From Hyphomicrobiales bacterium (GTDB lineage: Bacteria; Pseudomonadota; Alphaproteobacteria; Rhizobiales; Rhizobiaceae), in the NCBI GenBank assembly GCA_900472925.1, contig UCJU01000015.1, positions 43,336 through 107,335 on the forward strand: a DNA stretch of 64,000 bases, in the 5' to 3' direction. This document shows, in pieces, positions 46,120 to 57,533 of this stretch (positions are counted from its first letter, which is position 1; each line of letters starts with the position of its first letter). Position numbers and translations under genes: made by a program. The notes below the pieces were generated by a model that worked only from the letters and a program-made list of their open reading frames with translations, did not search any database and was not told where the DNA came from.

Positions 46120-47512
46120 TGCGCGCCCTTCCAGTATTTTTCGCGGTCCACCACGGTTGAGAATCAACTGGTACACCGTCTTTCCTGAATTCAATGTAAA
46201 GTGTCGGCCGGTCAGTTTCCAGCGCCAATGCAGCGGCACTGGCTACTCTTTTCGTACCCATGGAGGCGATAGGCTCGCCGGAGAACACAAACATGCCCTG
46301 CCTTGTTCTCACATTGTCCATCCCTGTCAGCACCAGATGATAACCGTCGCCTGCGTTGAGAATAATCATCCGGCCGTAGCTGCGAAATTCCCCGGCAAAA
46401 ACCACGAAACCATCGGCCGGGGCCGTTACCAGCGCCTCGGGGCCAGTCGCCATGACCATTCCCTTGGAAAAATGCCCTGTTCCGTCAGCATCGCCGAACC
46501 GCCGCAGGACATCCCCGGAAACCGGCAGCGCCAATTTACCCTTCAGACTCGAAAACGGATATGCGGGCGCAATGCGGTTTTTATCGGGCATTCCGGCCTC
46601 GGTCTGGGCCTGCAATTTGTCCCGTTCCGCCGGTGGCAGAGAGGCTATCCGCTCCTGCTCCAGACGCTCTTTTTCCTTGGCTTCCCGCACCGAGGAAATC
46701 TCGCTTTCGAGAGACGAAACCAGCCCTTCCAGACTGGTTGCCTTGCCCGCAAGCTCTTCAGATCGCTTGCGTTCTGCCTCCAGCTCGCTGGCCGTCTGAC
46801 TGTTGCGTTTTTCGTTTTCCAAACGCAGCAGATCGAGCCGCTTTTCCTCTTCGAGGCTCGCCGTCATCGTGCCAGTCAGCTGCTCTTTTTCAAGTGCGAT
46901 AGCCTGGCGCAGGTCAGTCAACTCTTTGAGAGCGGAAATCAGTTTGTCCGTCTCGCTTCGAATGCCGGGAACGACAGCTCCCAACAGAATGGCGCTGCGC
47001 ACGGACGCCAGCGCATCTTCAGGTGAAACAAGAAGGGCAGGAGGGGGATTGCGGCCCATACGTTGAAGGGCGGCCAGTACTTCGGCCAGCACACCGCGTC
47101 TTTCCCTGAGGGACGTCTTGACTGCATCTTCCCGAACACTGAGCTTGGCAAGGCGGTCCTCGCCATCGCTTATCTTGCCTTCCAGCTCCTTGCGGCGCGC
47201 AGCCGACGCTATCAGCTCGTCCTTGATGCGTGCCGTATCCTGATTGAGCGCAGCGATACTGTCTTGAAGTTGCCTGGCCTTGTCTTCTGAAAGGCCGATG
47301 CTATCGACGAGTGTCTGCAAATCCTCGCGGTTCTGGTCCCGGCGCTTTTCCAGAGCGCCAAGTTCGTCGGTCGATGGGGTGTCGTGTGTAATGGTCGGCG
47401 GAGCGTCCTCCAGCGCCATGGCGCGATCAGACGGACCGGCTGTTACCATGCAGGCAGCAAGGGTCGCGCCCGCAAGGACCGTCCACCTGTGTCTGCCATC
47501 TCTGTGTGTCAT
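46109..47512 (-). CDS. Murein hydrolase activator, EnvC-like
   Basis: The 467-residue protein has a signal peptide, long coiled coils (about residues 50-320, with many Lys/Glu/Arg heptads) and a C-terminal LytM (M23) domain. The domain has the frame VSGDVLRRFGDADGTGHFSKGMV, but the catalytic HxxxD and HxH residues are missing, so it is probably an activator of amidases in cell separation rather than an enzyme. It is cotranscribed with ctpA, which it overlaps. Confidence 0.87.
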   Translation of the reverse strand: MTHRDGRHRWTVLAGATLAACMVTAGPSDRAMALEDAPPTITHDTPSTDELGALEKRRDQNREDLQTLVDSIGLSEDKARQLQDSIAALNQDTARIKDELIASAARRKELEGKISDGEDRLAKLSVREDAVKTSLRERRGVLAEVLAALQRMGRNPPPALLVSPEDALASVRSAILLGAVVPGIRSETDKLISALKELTDLRQAIALEKEQLTGTMTASLEEEKRLDLLRLENEKRNSQTASELEAERKRSEELAGKATSLEGLVSSLESEISSVREAKEKERLEQERIASLPPAERDKLQAQTEAGMPDKNRIAPAYPFSSLKGKLALPVSGDVLRRFGDADGTGHFSKGMVMATGPEALVTAPADGFVVFAGEFRSYGRMIILNAGDGYHLVLTGMDNVRTRQGMFVFSGEPIASMGTKRVASAAALALETDRPTLYIEFRKDGVPVDSQPWWTAKNTGRARNDS

Positions 47513-47645
47513 GGAATGTCAAAACCGTCGAAAAGATGGGCGACCATACGCTGCTTCGCCACGCCGCGCCAATAGGCGCCGTTCGCTTGTCGAGATGATG
47601 GCAAAATTTACGTTGGGCGGTGTTGCCTGAAAACTTTTTGCGGCG

Positions 47646-48128
47646 TCAGACACGATGGTAGGGATGACCTGACAGAATGGTAACGGCGCGATACAGCTGT
47701 TCGGCGATCAGTATCCGCACAAGTTGGTGCGGCCACGTCAGCTTCCCAAGGCACAGGGTGGCAGTCGCCTTATCATGAAGAGAGGGATCGAGCCCGTCAG
47801 CTCCTCCAATAGCGATGACGACGTCGCGCTTGCCGCCATCACGAAGATTTCCAAAAAGCTCGGCAAATCCTGGGCTGTCGAGCGCCTTCCCCCGTTCGTC
47901 CAGGAGAATGAGAGCAGCACCGTCCGCCAGATGTTTTTCCAGCATGGCGGCTTCCTCACGTTTGCGCGTTTCGGCGTTCGAAGCCCGGCTTTCCGCCACC
48001 TCGATGATACGTGCGAATTCCAAACCGATTGCTGGACCGGTTTTGGCAAAACGGTCGAGATAGCGGGACGCAAGTTCCTTTTCAGGGCCGGATTTGAGCC
48101 GTCCCACCGCAAAAATTGAAATCCGCAT
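47646..48128 (-). CDS. rlmH: 23S rRNA (pseudouridine-1915-N3)-methyltransferase
   Basis: This 160-residue SPOUT methyltransferase modifies helix 69 of 23S rRNA on the assembled 70S ribosome. Conserved parts are LLDERGKALDSPGFA, the SAM-binding IAIGGADGLD and the C-terminal knot GKLTWPHQLVRI ... SGHPYHRV. Its length agrees with the family (about 155-160). It lies 103 bp downstream of rsfS. Confidence 0.96.
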   Translation of the reverse strand: MRISIFAVGRLKSGPEKELASRYLDRFAKTGPAIGLEFARIIEVAESRASNAETRKREEAAMLEKHLADGAALILLDERGKALDSPGFAELFGNLRDGGKRDVVIAIGGADGLDPSLHDKATATLCLGKLTWPHQLVRILIAEQLYRAVTILSGHPYHRV

Positions 48129-48231
48129 TCACACATCCATCCATATCGCAAATGTTGCCAGTTGCGCTCTTATCAGGACAGGCTGCGGATTCCTATGCGA
48201 CTGATACGCGAGCGTCAGCCAGAAAGCCGCA

Positions 48232-48669
48232 TCAGTGCAGCGTCTCTTCCTCGATGTCAGGAGCGGCCCACATCTTTTCGATGTTATAGAACGCTCGGAC
48301 TTCAGGACGGAACACGTGGATGATGACATCGCCGGAATCGATCACGACCCAATCGCCGTTTTCGAGACCCTCAATACGCGAATGGCCGAAGCCCTCGTCC
48401 TTCATGTCGGACATGAGATGTTCGCAGATTGCCGAGACATGCCTGTTGGAACGCCCGGAAACCACAACCATGTAGTCCGCAAGCGCCGATTTTCCGGCAA
48501 TGTTCAGGTAAACGATGTCTTCTGCTTTGGAGTCCTCGACACTGGCGAGAACGGTTCCGAGGGCACGACGGGCGGCATCGGCGCCACTCTCCATGCTCTT
48601 TGGGATAGCGCTGAAAGCTCTTCCCTTGGTGTGTACTGTTGTCAGTGGTTTTCCTTTCCGAAATGACAA
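48232..48669 (-). CDS. rsfS: Ribosome silencing factor RsfS
   Basis: RsfS binds L14 of the large subunit and blocks joining of the subunits under nutrient limitation. The core SKAEDIVYLNIAGKSALADY and the end GDWVVIDSGDVIIHVF are typical. The start is uncertain. TTG 48669 gives 145 residues without a ribosome binding site. A CTG at 48645 has AAGGA 6 nt upstream and gives the N terminus LTTVHTKG, more like relatives. I report the longer frame. Confidence 0.92.
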   Translation of the reverse strand: MSFRKGKPLTTVHTKGRAFSAIPKSMESGADAARRALGTVLASVEDSKAEDIVYLNIAGKSALADYMVVVSGRSNRHVSAICEHLMSDMKDEGFGHSRIEGLENGDWVVIDSGDVIIHVFRPEVRAFYNIEKMWAAPDIEEETLH

Positions 48670-48768
48670 ACCAGCTACTGCGCAACGCGATTCTATGCGT
48701 CACACACTAGAGTTGGCATCAAAGCGTTAAGTTTTCAAGATGTGGGCGAAGCTTGCACCCCGCATACT

Positions 48769-49392
48769 TCATCTATGCTGGTTGCGCAGCGCCGTGGAAC
48801 TCATGGTCGACCGGGGGCCGTGAATGAACATCCATGCCGGTGCGGTCTTCGTCCAGAGAATTCCGGCATCGTCCTCGTCCACGCGGGCATGGCTGTAGGC
48901 CTGCGCCATGGTGGATGAGAGATAGGCAAGCGTGGCGCCTGGCCTGTCGATGACGGCGATGGGGAAGGTTTCGGCAATCTTGCGCCATTTCTGCCAGCGA
49001 TGAAAACTGCGCAGATTATCGGCACCCATGATCCAGATGAACCGGACATGCGGGTTCTTCGCCTTGATCAGCCGAAGCGTATTGGCAGTGTAGGTGACGC
49101 CGAAGGATTGTTCGAAGGCGGTGACCTTGATCCGCGGGTCGGAGACTAAGTCTTCGCAGGCATCGATCCGCGATTTCAAGGGTGCTAGATCGGCCTTGTT
49201 TTTCAAAGGATTGCCCGGCGTCACCATCCACCAGAGCTGATCGAGGCCCAGACGTCGCAGCGCAATTTCGGCAACAAGCGCATGACCGGCATGGGGCGGA
49301 TTGAAGGAACCGCCAAACAGGCCGATCACCATGCCGCGCTCGGTGTGCGGCATGGTCAGATAGCGTTTTTCCAGGCCATGATCCGCGGTCAA
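48769..49392 (-). CDS. nadD: Nicotinate-nucleotide adenylyltransferase
   Basis: This 207-residue enzyme adenylates nicotinate mononucleotide to deamido-NAD. It has the nucleotidyltransferase motif GLFGGSFNPPHAGH and a C-terminal stretch (GPRSTMSSTALR) that matches the ISSTxIR motif. The annotated start is TTG 49392; ATG 49353 is a possible shorter start. Only 3 bp separate it from proA upstream, so they are cotranscribed. Confidence 0.93.
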   Translation of the reverse strand: MTADHGLEKRYLTMPHTERGMVIGLFGGSFNPPHAGHALVAEIALRRLGLDQLWWMVTPGNPLKNKADLAPLKSRIDACEDLVSDPRIKVTAFEQSFGVTYTANTLRLIKAKNPHVRFIWIMGADNLRSFHRWQKWRKIAETFPIAVIDRPGATLAYLSSTMAQAYSHARVDEDDAGILWTKTAPAWMFIHGPRSTMSSTALRNQHR

Positions 49393-49395
49393 ATA

Positions 49396-50674
49396 TCAGG
49401 CCCGTGTCTGGCCGGTGCCATGCACACGGTATTTGAACGAGGTCAATTGCTCGACACCCACAGGGCCGCGCGCATGCATCTTGCCGGTGGCGATGCCGAT
49501 TTCAGCCCCCATGCCGAATTCGCCACCATCGGCAAATTGTGTGGAGGCATTGTGCAGCAGGATTGCCGAGTCTATCTCGTTAAAGAAACGCTCCACGACC
49601 GCTCCATCCTCGGCGATGACCGCTTCGGTATGGTTGGATGAGTATTTGCCGATATGTTCGATTGCACCTGAAATGCCGTCCACCACGGCAACAGAGATGA
49701 TCGCGTCGAGATACTCCGTGCGCCAGTCTTCATCCGTGGCCGCCTTTGCGCCGTCGATGGCGTCGAGAACGGCCTGGGATCCGCGCACTTCGCAACCGGC
49801 CTCGATCAGTATTTTGACGAGTGGTTGCAGATGAGTGGAGACGGCGGCGGTGTCGATGAGCAGTGTTTCGGCCGAGCCACAAATGCCGGTGCGGCGCATC
49901 TTCGAGTTCAGGACGATCGCCCGCGCCATATCGAGGTCGGCGGATTTATCGACATAGACGTGGCAGATGCCCTCGAGATGAGCAAAGACAGGCACACGCG
50001 CTTCCGATTGAACACGCGCAACGAGGCTTTTCCCCCCGCGCGGCACGATGACATCCACCGTACCACCAAGGCCGCCCAACAGACTGCCTACGGCTGCGCG
50101 ATCCGTGACCGGCACGAGTTGAATAGCATGCTCTGGAAGCCCTGCGATCTTCAGGCCTTCCAAAAGGCAAGCATGGATAGCACGCGATGAATACTGCGAA
50201 TCTGAACCGCCACGCAGAATAACCGCGTTGCCTGCCTTGAGGCACAGCGCCCCGGCATCGGCAGTGACATTCGGGCGGCTTTCATAGATCACGCCGATGA
50301 CACCGAGTGGTGTGCGAACGCGCTCGATCTTCAGGCCATTTGGGCGATCCCAGGCAGAGATGACTTCTCCGACGGGATCAGCAAGGGCTGCGATAGAGCG
50401 AATACCGTCGGCAATACTCGCGATCCGCGCATCATCGAGTTTCAGCCGGTCGATGAAGGAGGCTGCAACGCCAGCGCTTTGGGCAGCGGTAACATCTCTT
50501 GCATTGGCCTCAAGAATTTTAGCCTTCGAAGCTTCGATGGCTGACGCCATGGCCAATAGCGCGCGGTTCTTCTGATCCGCACTGGCGATGGACAACGGTC
50601 GGGAAGCGGCCTTTGCCTGAGCGCCGATGGCCATCATCAGCGTTTCAATATCATGGCTCTGCGTCACGGCCTGT

Positions 50675-50682
<8 letters not shown>
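49396..50682 (-). CDS. proA: Glutamate-5-semialdehyde dehydrogenase (gamma-glutamyl phosphate reductase)
   Basis: This 428-residue enzyme reduces gamma-glutamyl phosphate to the semialdehyde in proline synthesis. The catalytic cysteine lies in [10 protein letters not shown] and the aldehyde dehydrogenase fold has [15 protein letters not shown]. The start ATG at 50682 has AAGGA 8 nt upstream. It overlaps proB by 8 bp. Confidence 0.96.
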
Positions 50683-52929
<2,247 letters not shown>

Positions 52930-53046
52930 TTAGTAGCAATTCCTGCAAATGCCTGCAGTCTTGCTTTTTCGAAAAAGGGTGTCGCTCCAAATATAGGCGC
53001 GCGCCCTCAAGGTCAAAGATTATCGTGGCTCGAAAGTCCGCAGATC

Positions 53047-53073
53047 AAGGCCGGTTTGTCGGAAACCGGCCTT
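53047..53073. terminator. Hairpin between the GNAT pair and obgE
   Basis: AAGGCCGGTTT and AAACCGGCCTT make a perfect 11-bp stem with a 5-nt loop, just after the second acetyltransferase gene on the minus strand. The T-run is on the plus side (ATTTTCG), so minus-strand termination may be partial. Confidence 0.6.
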
Positions 53074-53092
53074 ATTTTCGTTCCGATCACGG

Positions 53093-53668
53093 CTACCAGG
53101 CGCGAAACGTCTTCGCGGTCACTGCCGTATCGATATGTGTTACCATGGTCGAGCGCGGGGTCGCGTAAACCTCATGGCAGCCCGTAATGTGAAAACCGAG
53201 CTTTTCCTGCACCCGCAAGGATGCGGGATTATCGGCAAAAACGCCGGAGTGGAGCACGTCGCCGGGCATTTTTTCAAAGAAGCGGCCGAGAGCAGCCGCA
53301 ACGGCTTCGGTCATATAGCCGTGACCCCAGTGGGCACGATCCAGCCAATAGCCGAGATGCCATTCCTGATTACGCTTCTCGATGGAGACGACACCGATCA
53401 GGGTGTCGTCGCCGCAGGTGATGGCGAAATCCCAATCCGGTGATGTTCCGACGGTGCGAAGGATCAGCCATTCCAGCGCATCCTGCCGATGATAAGGCGC
53501 TGGGACGCGCGTCAGCATCCGCGTGACCTCAAAGTCGCTCAGCGCTTGCGCAATGCTTCCCGCATCCGAAAGGCGCTGCGGGCGCAACTTCAGACGGCGG
53601 GTTTGCAGGATCGGGCAGGTGCTGGCTGCGATCGAATGCCGGGACTGTGTCGAATAAGCCATGCTCAT
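53093..53668 (-). CDS. GNAT-family N-acetyltransferase (second of a pair)
   Basis: The 191-residue protein has a RimJ/RimL-like fold: RRLKLRPQRLSDAGSI at the start, the acetyl-CoA loop LDRAHWGHGYMTEAV, and NPASLRVQEKLGF. Members acetylate protein N termini or small amines; the target is unknown. The start ATG (53668) has GGGGAGA about 8 nt upstream. It overlaps the preceding acetyltransferase gene by 4 bp (ATGA), so they are coupled and may have arisen by duplication. The open frame upstream of 53668 is only a shadow of that gene. Confidence 0.87.
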   Translation of the reverse strand: MSMAYSTQSRHSIAASTCPILQTRRLKLRPQRLSDAGSIAQALSDFEVTRMLTRVPAPYHRQDALEWLILRTVGTSPDWDFAITCGDDTLIGVVSIEKRNQEWHLGYWLDRAHWGHGYMTEAVAAALGRFFEKMPGDVLHSGVFADNPASLRVQEKLGFHITGCHEVYATPRSTMVTHIDTAVTAKTFRAW

Positions 53669-54297
53669 CGTGTATCTCCCCAGCTTCTCAGCGAAACCCA
53701 GGTCTTGCGATCCAGCCTGTACCATTCGACCGGCACCATGCCGCCCAATGCCAGCGAACCGACCATGCCGGAACCCTGAAGCTGGAAACCGCACTTTTGT
53801 ATGACGCGGCGCGAGGCAATATTGGTAACGCGGCAGCGCGCATCGATCTGTTCGATGTCTCGGGTACGGAACGCCATGTCGATCAGGGCGTGTGCGGCCT
53901 CGGTGGTGTAACCCTTGTTCCAATAGGGCTCGCCCAGCCAATAACCCATCTCGAGGGTTTGTTCGTCCTTGTGCGGTTCCAGCCCGCAGCAGCCCATAAA
54001 CTCGCCATTGTCCATACGGGTAATCGCATAGACGCACTTGCCAATCTCGCCCACTTTTGCACGTCGCACGAAATCCGCGGCATCTTTGGCCGTGTAAGGG
54101 TGCGGCATACGCGACACCATGGTCGCGATGTTGGCGTTGTTGGCAAGATGGGCAAGGGCGTCAATGTCTTCTTCGTGAGGCGCGCGCAAAACGAGCCTTT
54201 GCGATAATAAGACGGGGCAATCGCTCCTCGACCTGTCCGGTCTTGGCCGTTCCTCGGGTGACCGTGATTGGTCATCCCTTAACAATTCAGCTTGCAT
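53665..54297 (-). CDS. GNAT-family N-acetyltransferase (first of a pair)
   Basis: This 210-residue GNAT resembles its downstream neighbour in length and motifs: SQRLVLRAPHEEDIDAL, the acetyl-CoA loop GEPYWNKGYTTEAA, and NIASRRVIQKCGF. The RimJ-like layout and place after rpmA suggest a role near ribosomal proteins, but this is an inference. It lies downstream of the rpmA terminator and has AGGGA about 9 nt before the ATG. Confidence 0.87.
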   Translation of the reverse strand: MQAELLRDDQSRSPEERPRPDRSRSDCPVLLSQRLVLRAPHEEDIDALAHLANNANIATMVSRMPHPYTAKDAADFVRRAKVGEIGKCVYAITRMDNGEFMGCCGLEPHKDEQTLEMGYWLGEPYWNKGYTTEAAHALIDMAFRTRDIEQIDARCRVTNIASRRVIQKCGFQLQGSGMVGSLALGGMVPVEWYRLDRKTWVSLRSWGDTR

Positions 54298-54322
54298 GGT
54301 TCAGTCCCTACATGAGGTTAAG

Positions 54323-54362
54323 AAAAAAGGGGAGTTGGGTGGTGCCCCAACTCCCCTTTTTT
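54323..54362. terminator. Bidirectional Rho-independent terminator after rpmA
   Basis: AAAAAAGGGGAGTTGGG pairs with CCCAACTCCCCTTTTTT around a short loop, with T-runs on both sides. It lies 65 bp after rpmA and closes the rplU-rpmA transcript. Confidence 0.92.
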
Positions 54363-54426
54363 ATGACTGAACCTGTTACGTCTCAGCCGGGTCATTGGGA
54401 CACCGGCTGCATATGACGCGACCGGC

Positions 54427-54696
54427 TTATTCTGCGGCTTCCGCTTTCGGTGCTACAGACACGTATACGCGGCCATTGCCCTTCGAGCGGAAGGACACGT
54501 TGCCGGCTGTCAGCGCGAAAATCGTGTGGTCTTTGCCGAGGCCAACATTGGCGCCGGGATGCCACTGCGTTCCGCGCTGGCGCAGAATAATGTTGCCTGG
54601 AATGACGGCTTCGCCGCCGAACTTCTTCACGCCAAGGCGCTTGGAATTCGAATCGCGACCGTTGCGCGATGAACCGCCAGCTTTTTTATGTGCCAT
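54427..54696 (-). CDS. rpmA: 50S ribosomal protein L27
   Basis: This 89-residue ribosomal protein begins [20 protein letters not shown], the universal L27 N terminus that reaches into the peptidyl transferase centre. It carries [20 protein letters not shown]. It lies 41 bp downstream of rplU, with AAAGGAGAA before the start. Confidence 0.98.
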   Translation of the reverse strand: MAHKKAGGSSRNGRDSNSKRLGVKKFGGEAVIPGNIILRQRGTQWHPGANVGLGKDHTIFALTAGNVSFRSKGNGRVYVSVAPKAEAAE

Positions 54697-54737
54697 TGGA
54701 TTTCTCCTTTAAAACCTGGTTTCCCGTGTCGCGCCGA

Positions 54738-55052
54738 TTAGGCTGCAACGATGTCCGTGATACGGACGACGGTGTGATGCTGACGATGACCGCGCGTACG
54801 CTTGGAGTTCTGACGACGACGCTTCTTGAAGGCGATGACCTTCTTGCCGCGGTTGTGTTCAACAACTTCAGCCTTGACCGTTGCGCCTGCAACGAAAGGT
54901 GCGCCGAACTGTGCGTCAGCGCCAACGCCGATCACGAGAACTTCGGTGAATTCTACAGTTGCGCCAGCGTCTGCTTCCAACTTTTCAATTGTGAGCAAGT
55001 CGTTGGCCGCTACACGGTACTGCTTACCGCCGGTCTTGATGACTGCGAACAT
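54738..55052 (-). CDS. rplU: 50S ribosomal protein L21
   Basis: This 104-residue L21 protein starts [15 protein letters not shown] and has the basic RNA-binding region [23 protein letters not shown] precedes the ATG. It is the first gene of the rplU-rpmA operon. Confidence 0.98.
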   Translation of the reverse strand: MFAVIKTGGKQYRVAANDLLTIEKLEADAGATVEFTEVLVIGVGADAQFGAPFVAGATVKAEVVEHNRGKKVIAFKKRRRQNSKRTRGHRQHHTVVRITDIVAA

Positions 55053-55381
55053 TTTTTATCCTTTCATGTTCGTTCCGGCTCTGCCCGCAAATGCGGTCTG
55101 GCCGTCTTTTTATCAGTCGAATAGCTAGGATTCTGGAGGCTGAATGCTTCTGGAAACCGTGCCGGTGAAACCGCTTTTGACAAAGCGATATAAACGGAAG
55201 ACGCAATACGCCCTCAATTTCACGTGCCGGATACGCGAGCGGGCCGTTTCTGTCAAGGTCGTGAGGGGGTGTAAAATAACCCTGAAGGCCAAGAATCTGA
55301 GGGGATTTCACCGGTTGTGGCAAACAGGCCTCGAAATTTCGTTGGCAAGAGGTTATATGGGCCTCTCAACAAGGAGCAGAA
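55053..55381. other. Divergent intergenic region, rplU / zincin gene
   Basis: This 329-bp region carries the rplU leader (about 130 nt if the promoter at 55189-55217 is right) and the start signals of the zincin gene. I see no tRNA or known leader motif. Confidence 0.4.
55189..55217 (-). promoter_or_regulatory. Possible rplU promoter
   Basis: On the minus strand TTGAGG (55212-55217) and TTTATA (55189-55194) are 17 bp apart. Transcription would start near 55182. Confidence 0.3.
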
Positions 55382-55822
55382 ATGGCCCGCATAGACAAAA
55401 CCGACGATTGGCGGGATCGCCACGCGCCGACTCTTTCAGCATTCGAATCGCTTGCCATCGAGGCATATGGCCATTTGCCGGAAGAGTTTCGTGCGCTGAC
55501 CAAGGACCTTATCATCGAAATTGCGGATTTCCCGACCGATGAGGTGTTCGAGGACATGGCCCTGGAAACGCCGTTCGATCTGCTTGGTCTGTTCGAAGGA
55601 CGCGGCATTTCGGAGCGGTTCACCATGGAAACCGGCGAGATGGTCAATCGCATCATCCTGTATCGCCGACCTATCCTGGATTACTGGGCCGAAAACGAGG
55701 AAACGCTGGGAGACATCATCACCCACGTCCTCATCCACGAAATCGGCCATCATTTCGGCCTGTCGGACGACGATATGGAGCGCATCGAGGAAAGTGCGGA
55801 CGAGGCAGTGACGGATCGCTGA
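55382..55822 (+). CDS. Zincin-like metallopeptidase family protein
   Basis: This 146-residue protein is of the minimal zincin (DUF1025-like) type. The zinc-binding motif is HEIGHHFGLSDDDME near the C terminus, preceded by GDIITHVLIHE. The family is widespread and structurally related to metalloproteases, but its substrate is unknown. An AAGGAG site precedes the ATG. There is no signal peptide, so it should be cytoplasmic. Confidence 0.85.
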   Translation: MARIDKTDDWRDRHAPTLSAFESLAIEAYGHLPEEFRALTKDLIIEIADFPTDEVFEDMALETPFDLLGLFEGRGISERFTMETGEMVNRIILYRRPILDYWAENEETLGDIITHVLIHEIGHHFGLSDDDMERIEESADEAVTDR

Positions 55823-55845
55823 TCCGCCGCTGCTAAACGATGGGC

Positions 55846-56052
55846 TTACTGCTCGCCCAGCTTCATATCCGGGTGGTATTCCTTGCCCTCGACTGTCTTT
55901 ATGACAGGCTGTCCGCAGTGCATGACGCCTGTTGCAGCGTTGAACGCATAGGTCGGTGACCCCGCCAGTTCCCAACCCTTGTTGAGTGCTTCGGTCACGC
56001 GGTGACAGAACTTAGCGTCATCAGGACCGGTTATAAAGCGATAGACTTTCAT
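55846..56052 (-). CDS. DUF1737 domain protein
   Basis: This 68-residue cytoplasmic protein has the DUF1737 layout: KVYRFITGPDDAKFCHRV, then LNKGWELAGSPTYAFN. The function is unknown. It overlaps the CitE-like lyase gene by an ATGA, so it is translated from the same mRNA. Confidence 0.85.
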   Translation of the reverse strand: MKVYRFITGPDDAKFCHRVTEALNKGWELAGSPTYAFNAATGVMHCGQPVIKTVEGKEYHPDMKLGEQ

Positions 56053-56960
56053 GGTTTTTCTCCGTTTCGTTTGGCGATGATATCGGCCATAGCGACCAGC
56101 CTTTGCGCCGGTCCGACATGCAGTCGTTCAATCATACGCCCATTGGAATTGATGACGTTCAGTCCCGCAGATTGCGGGTTTTCGAAAGCCGCGATAATGT
56201 CTCGCGCTTCTGTCAGCGCGGTCTTATCCGGCGCAAAAGCCCGGTTGGCCGCCTCGATCTGGGCTGGGTGAATCAGCATCTTGCCATCGAAACCCATGGC
56301 GCGGCCCTGTTCGCATTCCTGAGCAAAAGCATCGAGGTCACGAAAGTCATTCGACACGCTATCGATGATCTCCAGCCCATAGGTGCGGGCAGCAAGGATG
56401 ACCTGCATCAGCCATGGAACGAGATAGGTTCGTCCCGGCTGGTCAGGAACGCGGGTTTCCTTGCGCAGATCGTTTAGGCCGATAATGAACCCCCCAAGAC
56501 GCGCGCCTGTCGTATGGCACGCCTCGGCGATGGCGGCTGCATTGAGGACGCCTTTAGGTGTTTCGATCATCGCCCAGATCTTCAGGCTATCGGGAGCATC
56601 CGACTCCGCCAACAGATCGGCAACATCGTGGATATCGGAGGGTTGCTCGACCTTTGGCAGAAGGATCGCGTCAGGCTGGCATATGAGGGCCGCCTTGATG
56701 TCATTCTGCCCAGCAGTCGTTGCGGCAGAATTGATGCGGATGATCGCTTCGCGACCTTCCAACGGGAAATCTTTGAAGACAGCGACGAGATTGTTCCTCG
56801 CCTCGTCCTTCATATCCGGTGCAACGGAATCTTCGAGATCGAAGATGACGCCATCACAATCGAGCGTCGCGAGTTTGGCAAGTGCGCGCTGGTTGATCGT
56901 GGGTACAGACAGAAGTGAGCGGCGCGGGCGCACAGTATTGCTGAAATAAAAATCGGCCAT
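56049..56960 (-). CDS. HpcH/HpaI aldolase / CitE-like lyase
   Basis: This 303-residue TIM-barrel enzyme belongs to the CitE / malyl-CoA lyase family. It has RRSLLSVPTIN, the metal-binding DLEDSVAP, an arginine in IRINSA, and MIETPKGVLNA. Such enzymes cleave citryl-CoA, malyl-CoA or beta-methylmalyl-CoA. No citrate lyase alpha or gamma subunit is nearby, so a stand-alone acyl-CoA lyase is more likely. The DUF1737 gene follows in the operon. Confidence 0.87.
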   Translation of the reverse strand: MADFYFSNTVRPRRSLLSVPTINQRALAKLATLDCDGVIFDLEDSVAPDMKDEARNNLVAVFKDFPLEGREAIIRINSAATTAGQNDIKAALICQPDAILLPKVEQPSDIHDVADLLAESDAPDSLKIWAMIETPKGVLNAAAIAEACHTTGARLGGFIIGLNDLRKETRVPDQPGRTYLVPWLMQVILAARTYGLEIIDSVSNDFRDLDAFAQECEQGRAMGFDGKMLIHPAQIEAANRAFAPDKTALTEARDIIAAFENPQSAGLNVINSNGRMIERLHVGPAQRLVAMADIIAKRNGEKP

Positions 56961-57071
56961 GCCGCACTTGTGTCAACCTTTTGTGACATTCGCAAGCTTC
57001 CAGATGGTGGGAACCCTCTTGCAAGCAGCGGAAAGAAGGCCCACATTCGTCTGGACAGAAAGGTTTGAATC

Positions 57072-57308
57072 ATGCAGGGCATTCGTACATTCTTCATCGC
57101 GGCTTCCAGCATCGCAATTCTGGCGCTTGCCGCACTTTTCACCGCTTCCTTGACGATCGCACTTGTCGGCACCTTGGCTGTCCTCAGCGTCGCGCGTCTG
57201 TTTTCAGCGCGATTGAAGCCTGCCCCCATTCCTGTGCAGCCGCGTCATCGCGAGCAGCAGAATATGCGGGTCTGGAATGACGGTCGCGGCACCATCATCG
57301 ACCTCTAA
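57072..57308 (+). CDS. Small predicted membrane protein
   Basis: This 78-residue protein has a hydrophobic segment over about residues 7-42 (IAILALAALFTASLTIALVGTL in two halves), then a basic cytoplasmic stretch and the C-terminal end MRVWNDGRGTIIDL. AAAGG lies about 9 nt before the ATG. I do not recognise the family. It stands alone between a divergent CitE-like gene and ppa. Confidence 0.7.
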   Translation: MQGIRTFFIAASSIAILALAALFTASLTIALVGTLAVLSVARLFSARLKPAPIPVQPRHREQQNMRVWNDGRGTIIDL

Positions 57309-57533
57309 GTCTCAGCGAATTTTGAGAGATCGGTGGCTGCAATTTTGCGGTCCCAAACAGACTCGGCAGTGATTGGTCAACAGTTTCTCCTATCGAAAAA
57401 GTTGAGACACGCTGGCACGTAAAAACCGCGATTTGGCAATGGTGTTTTGCCTGAACGCGTGAAGTCGTGTTGCAATGCGGCTGCTTTCCCAGTATCGACA
57501 TGCCAGTCCAACCCACCTAATCGAGGGAAGCGA

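Noticed and set aside
53669..54037. N-terminal extension of the second GNAT frame
   Set aside because: It overlaps the first GNAT gene in another frame, and the strong ribosome binding site is at 53668.
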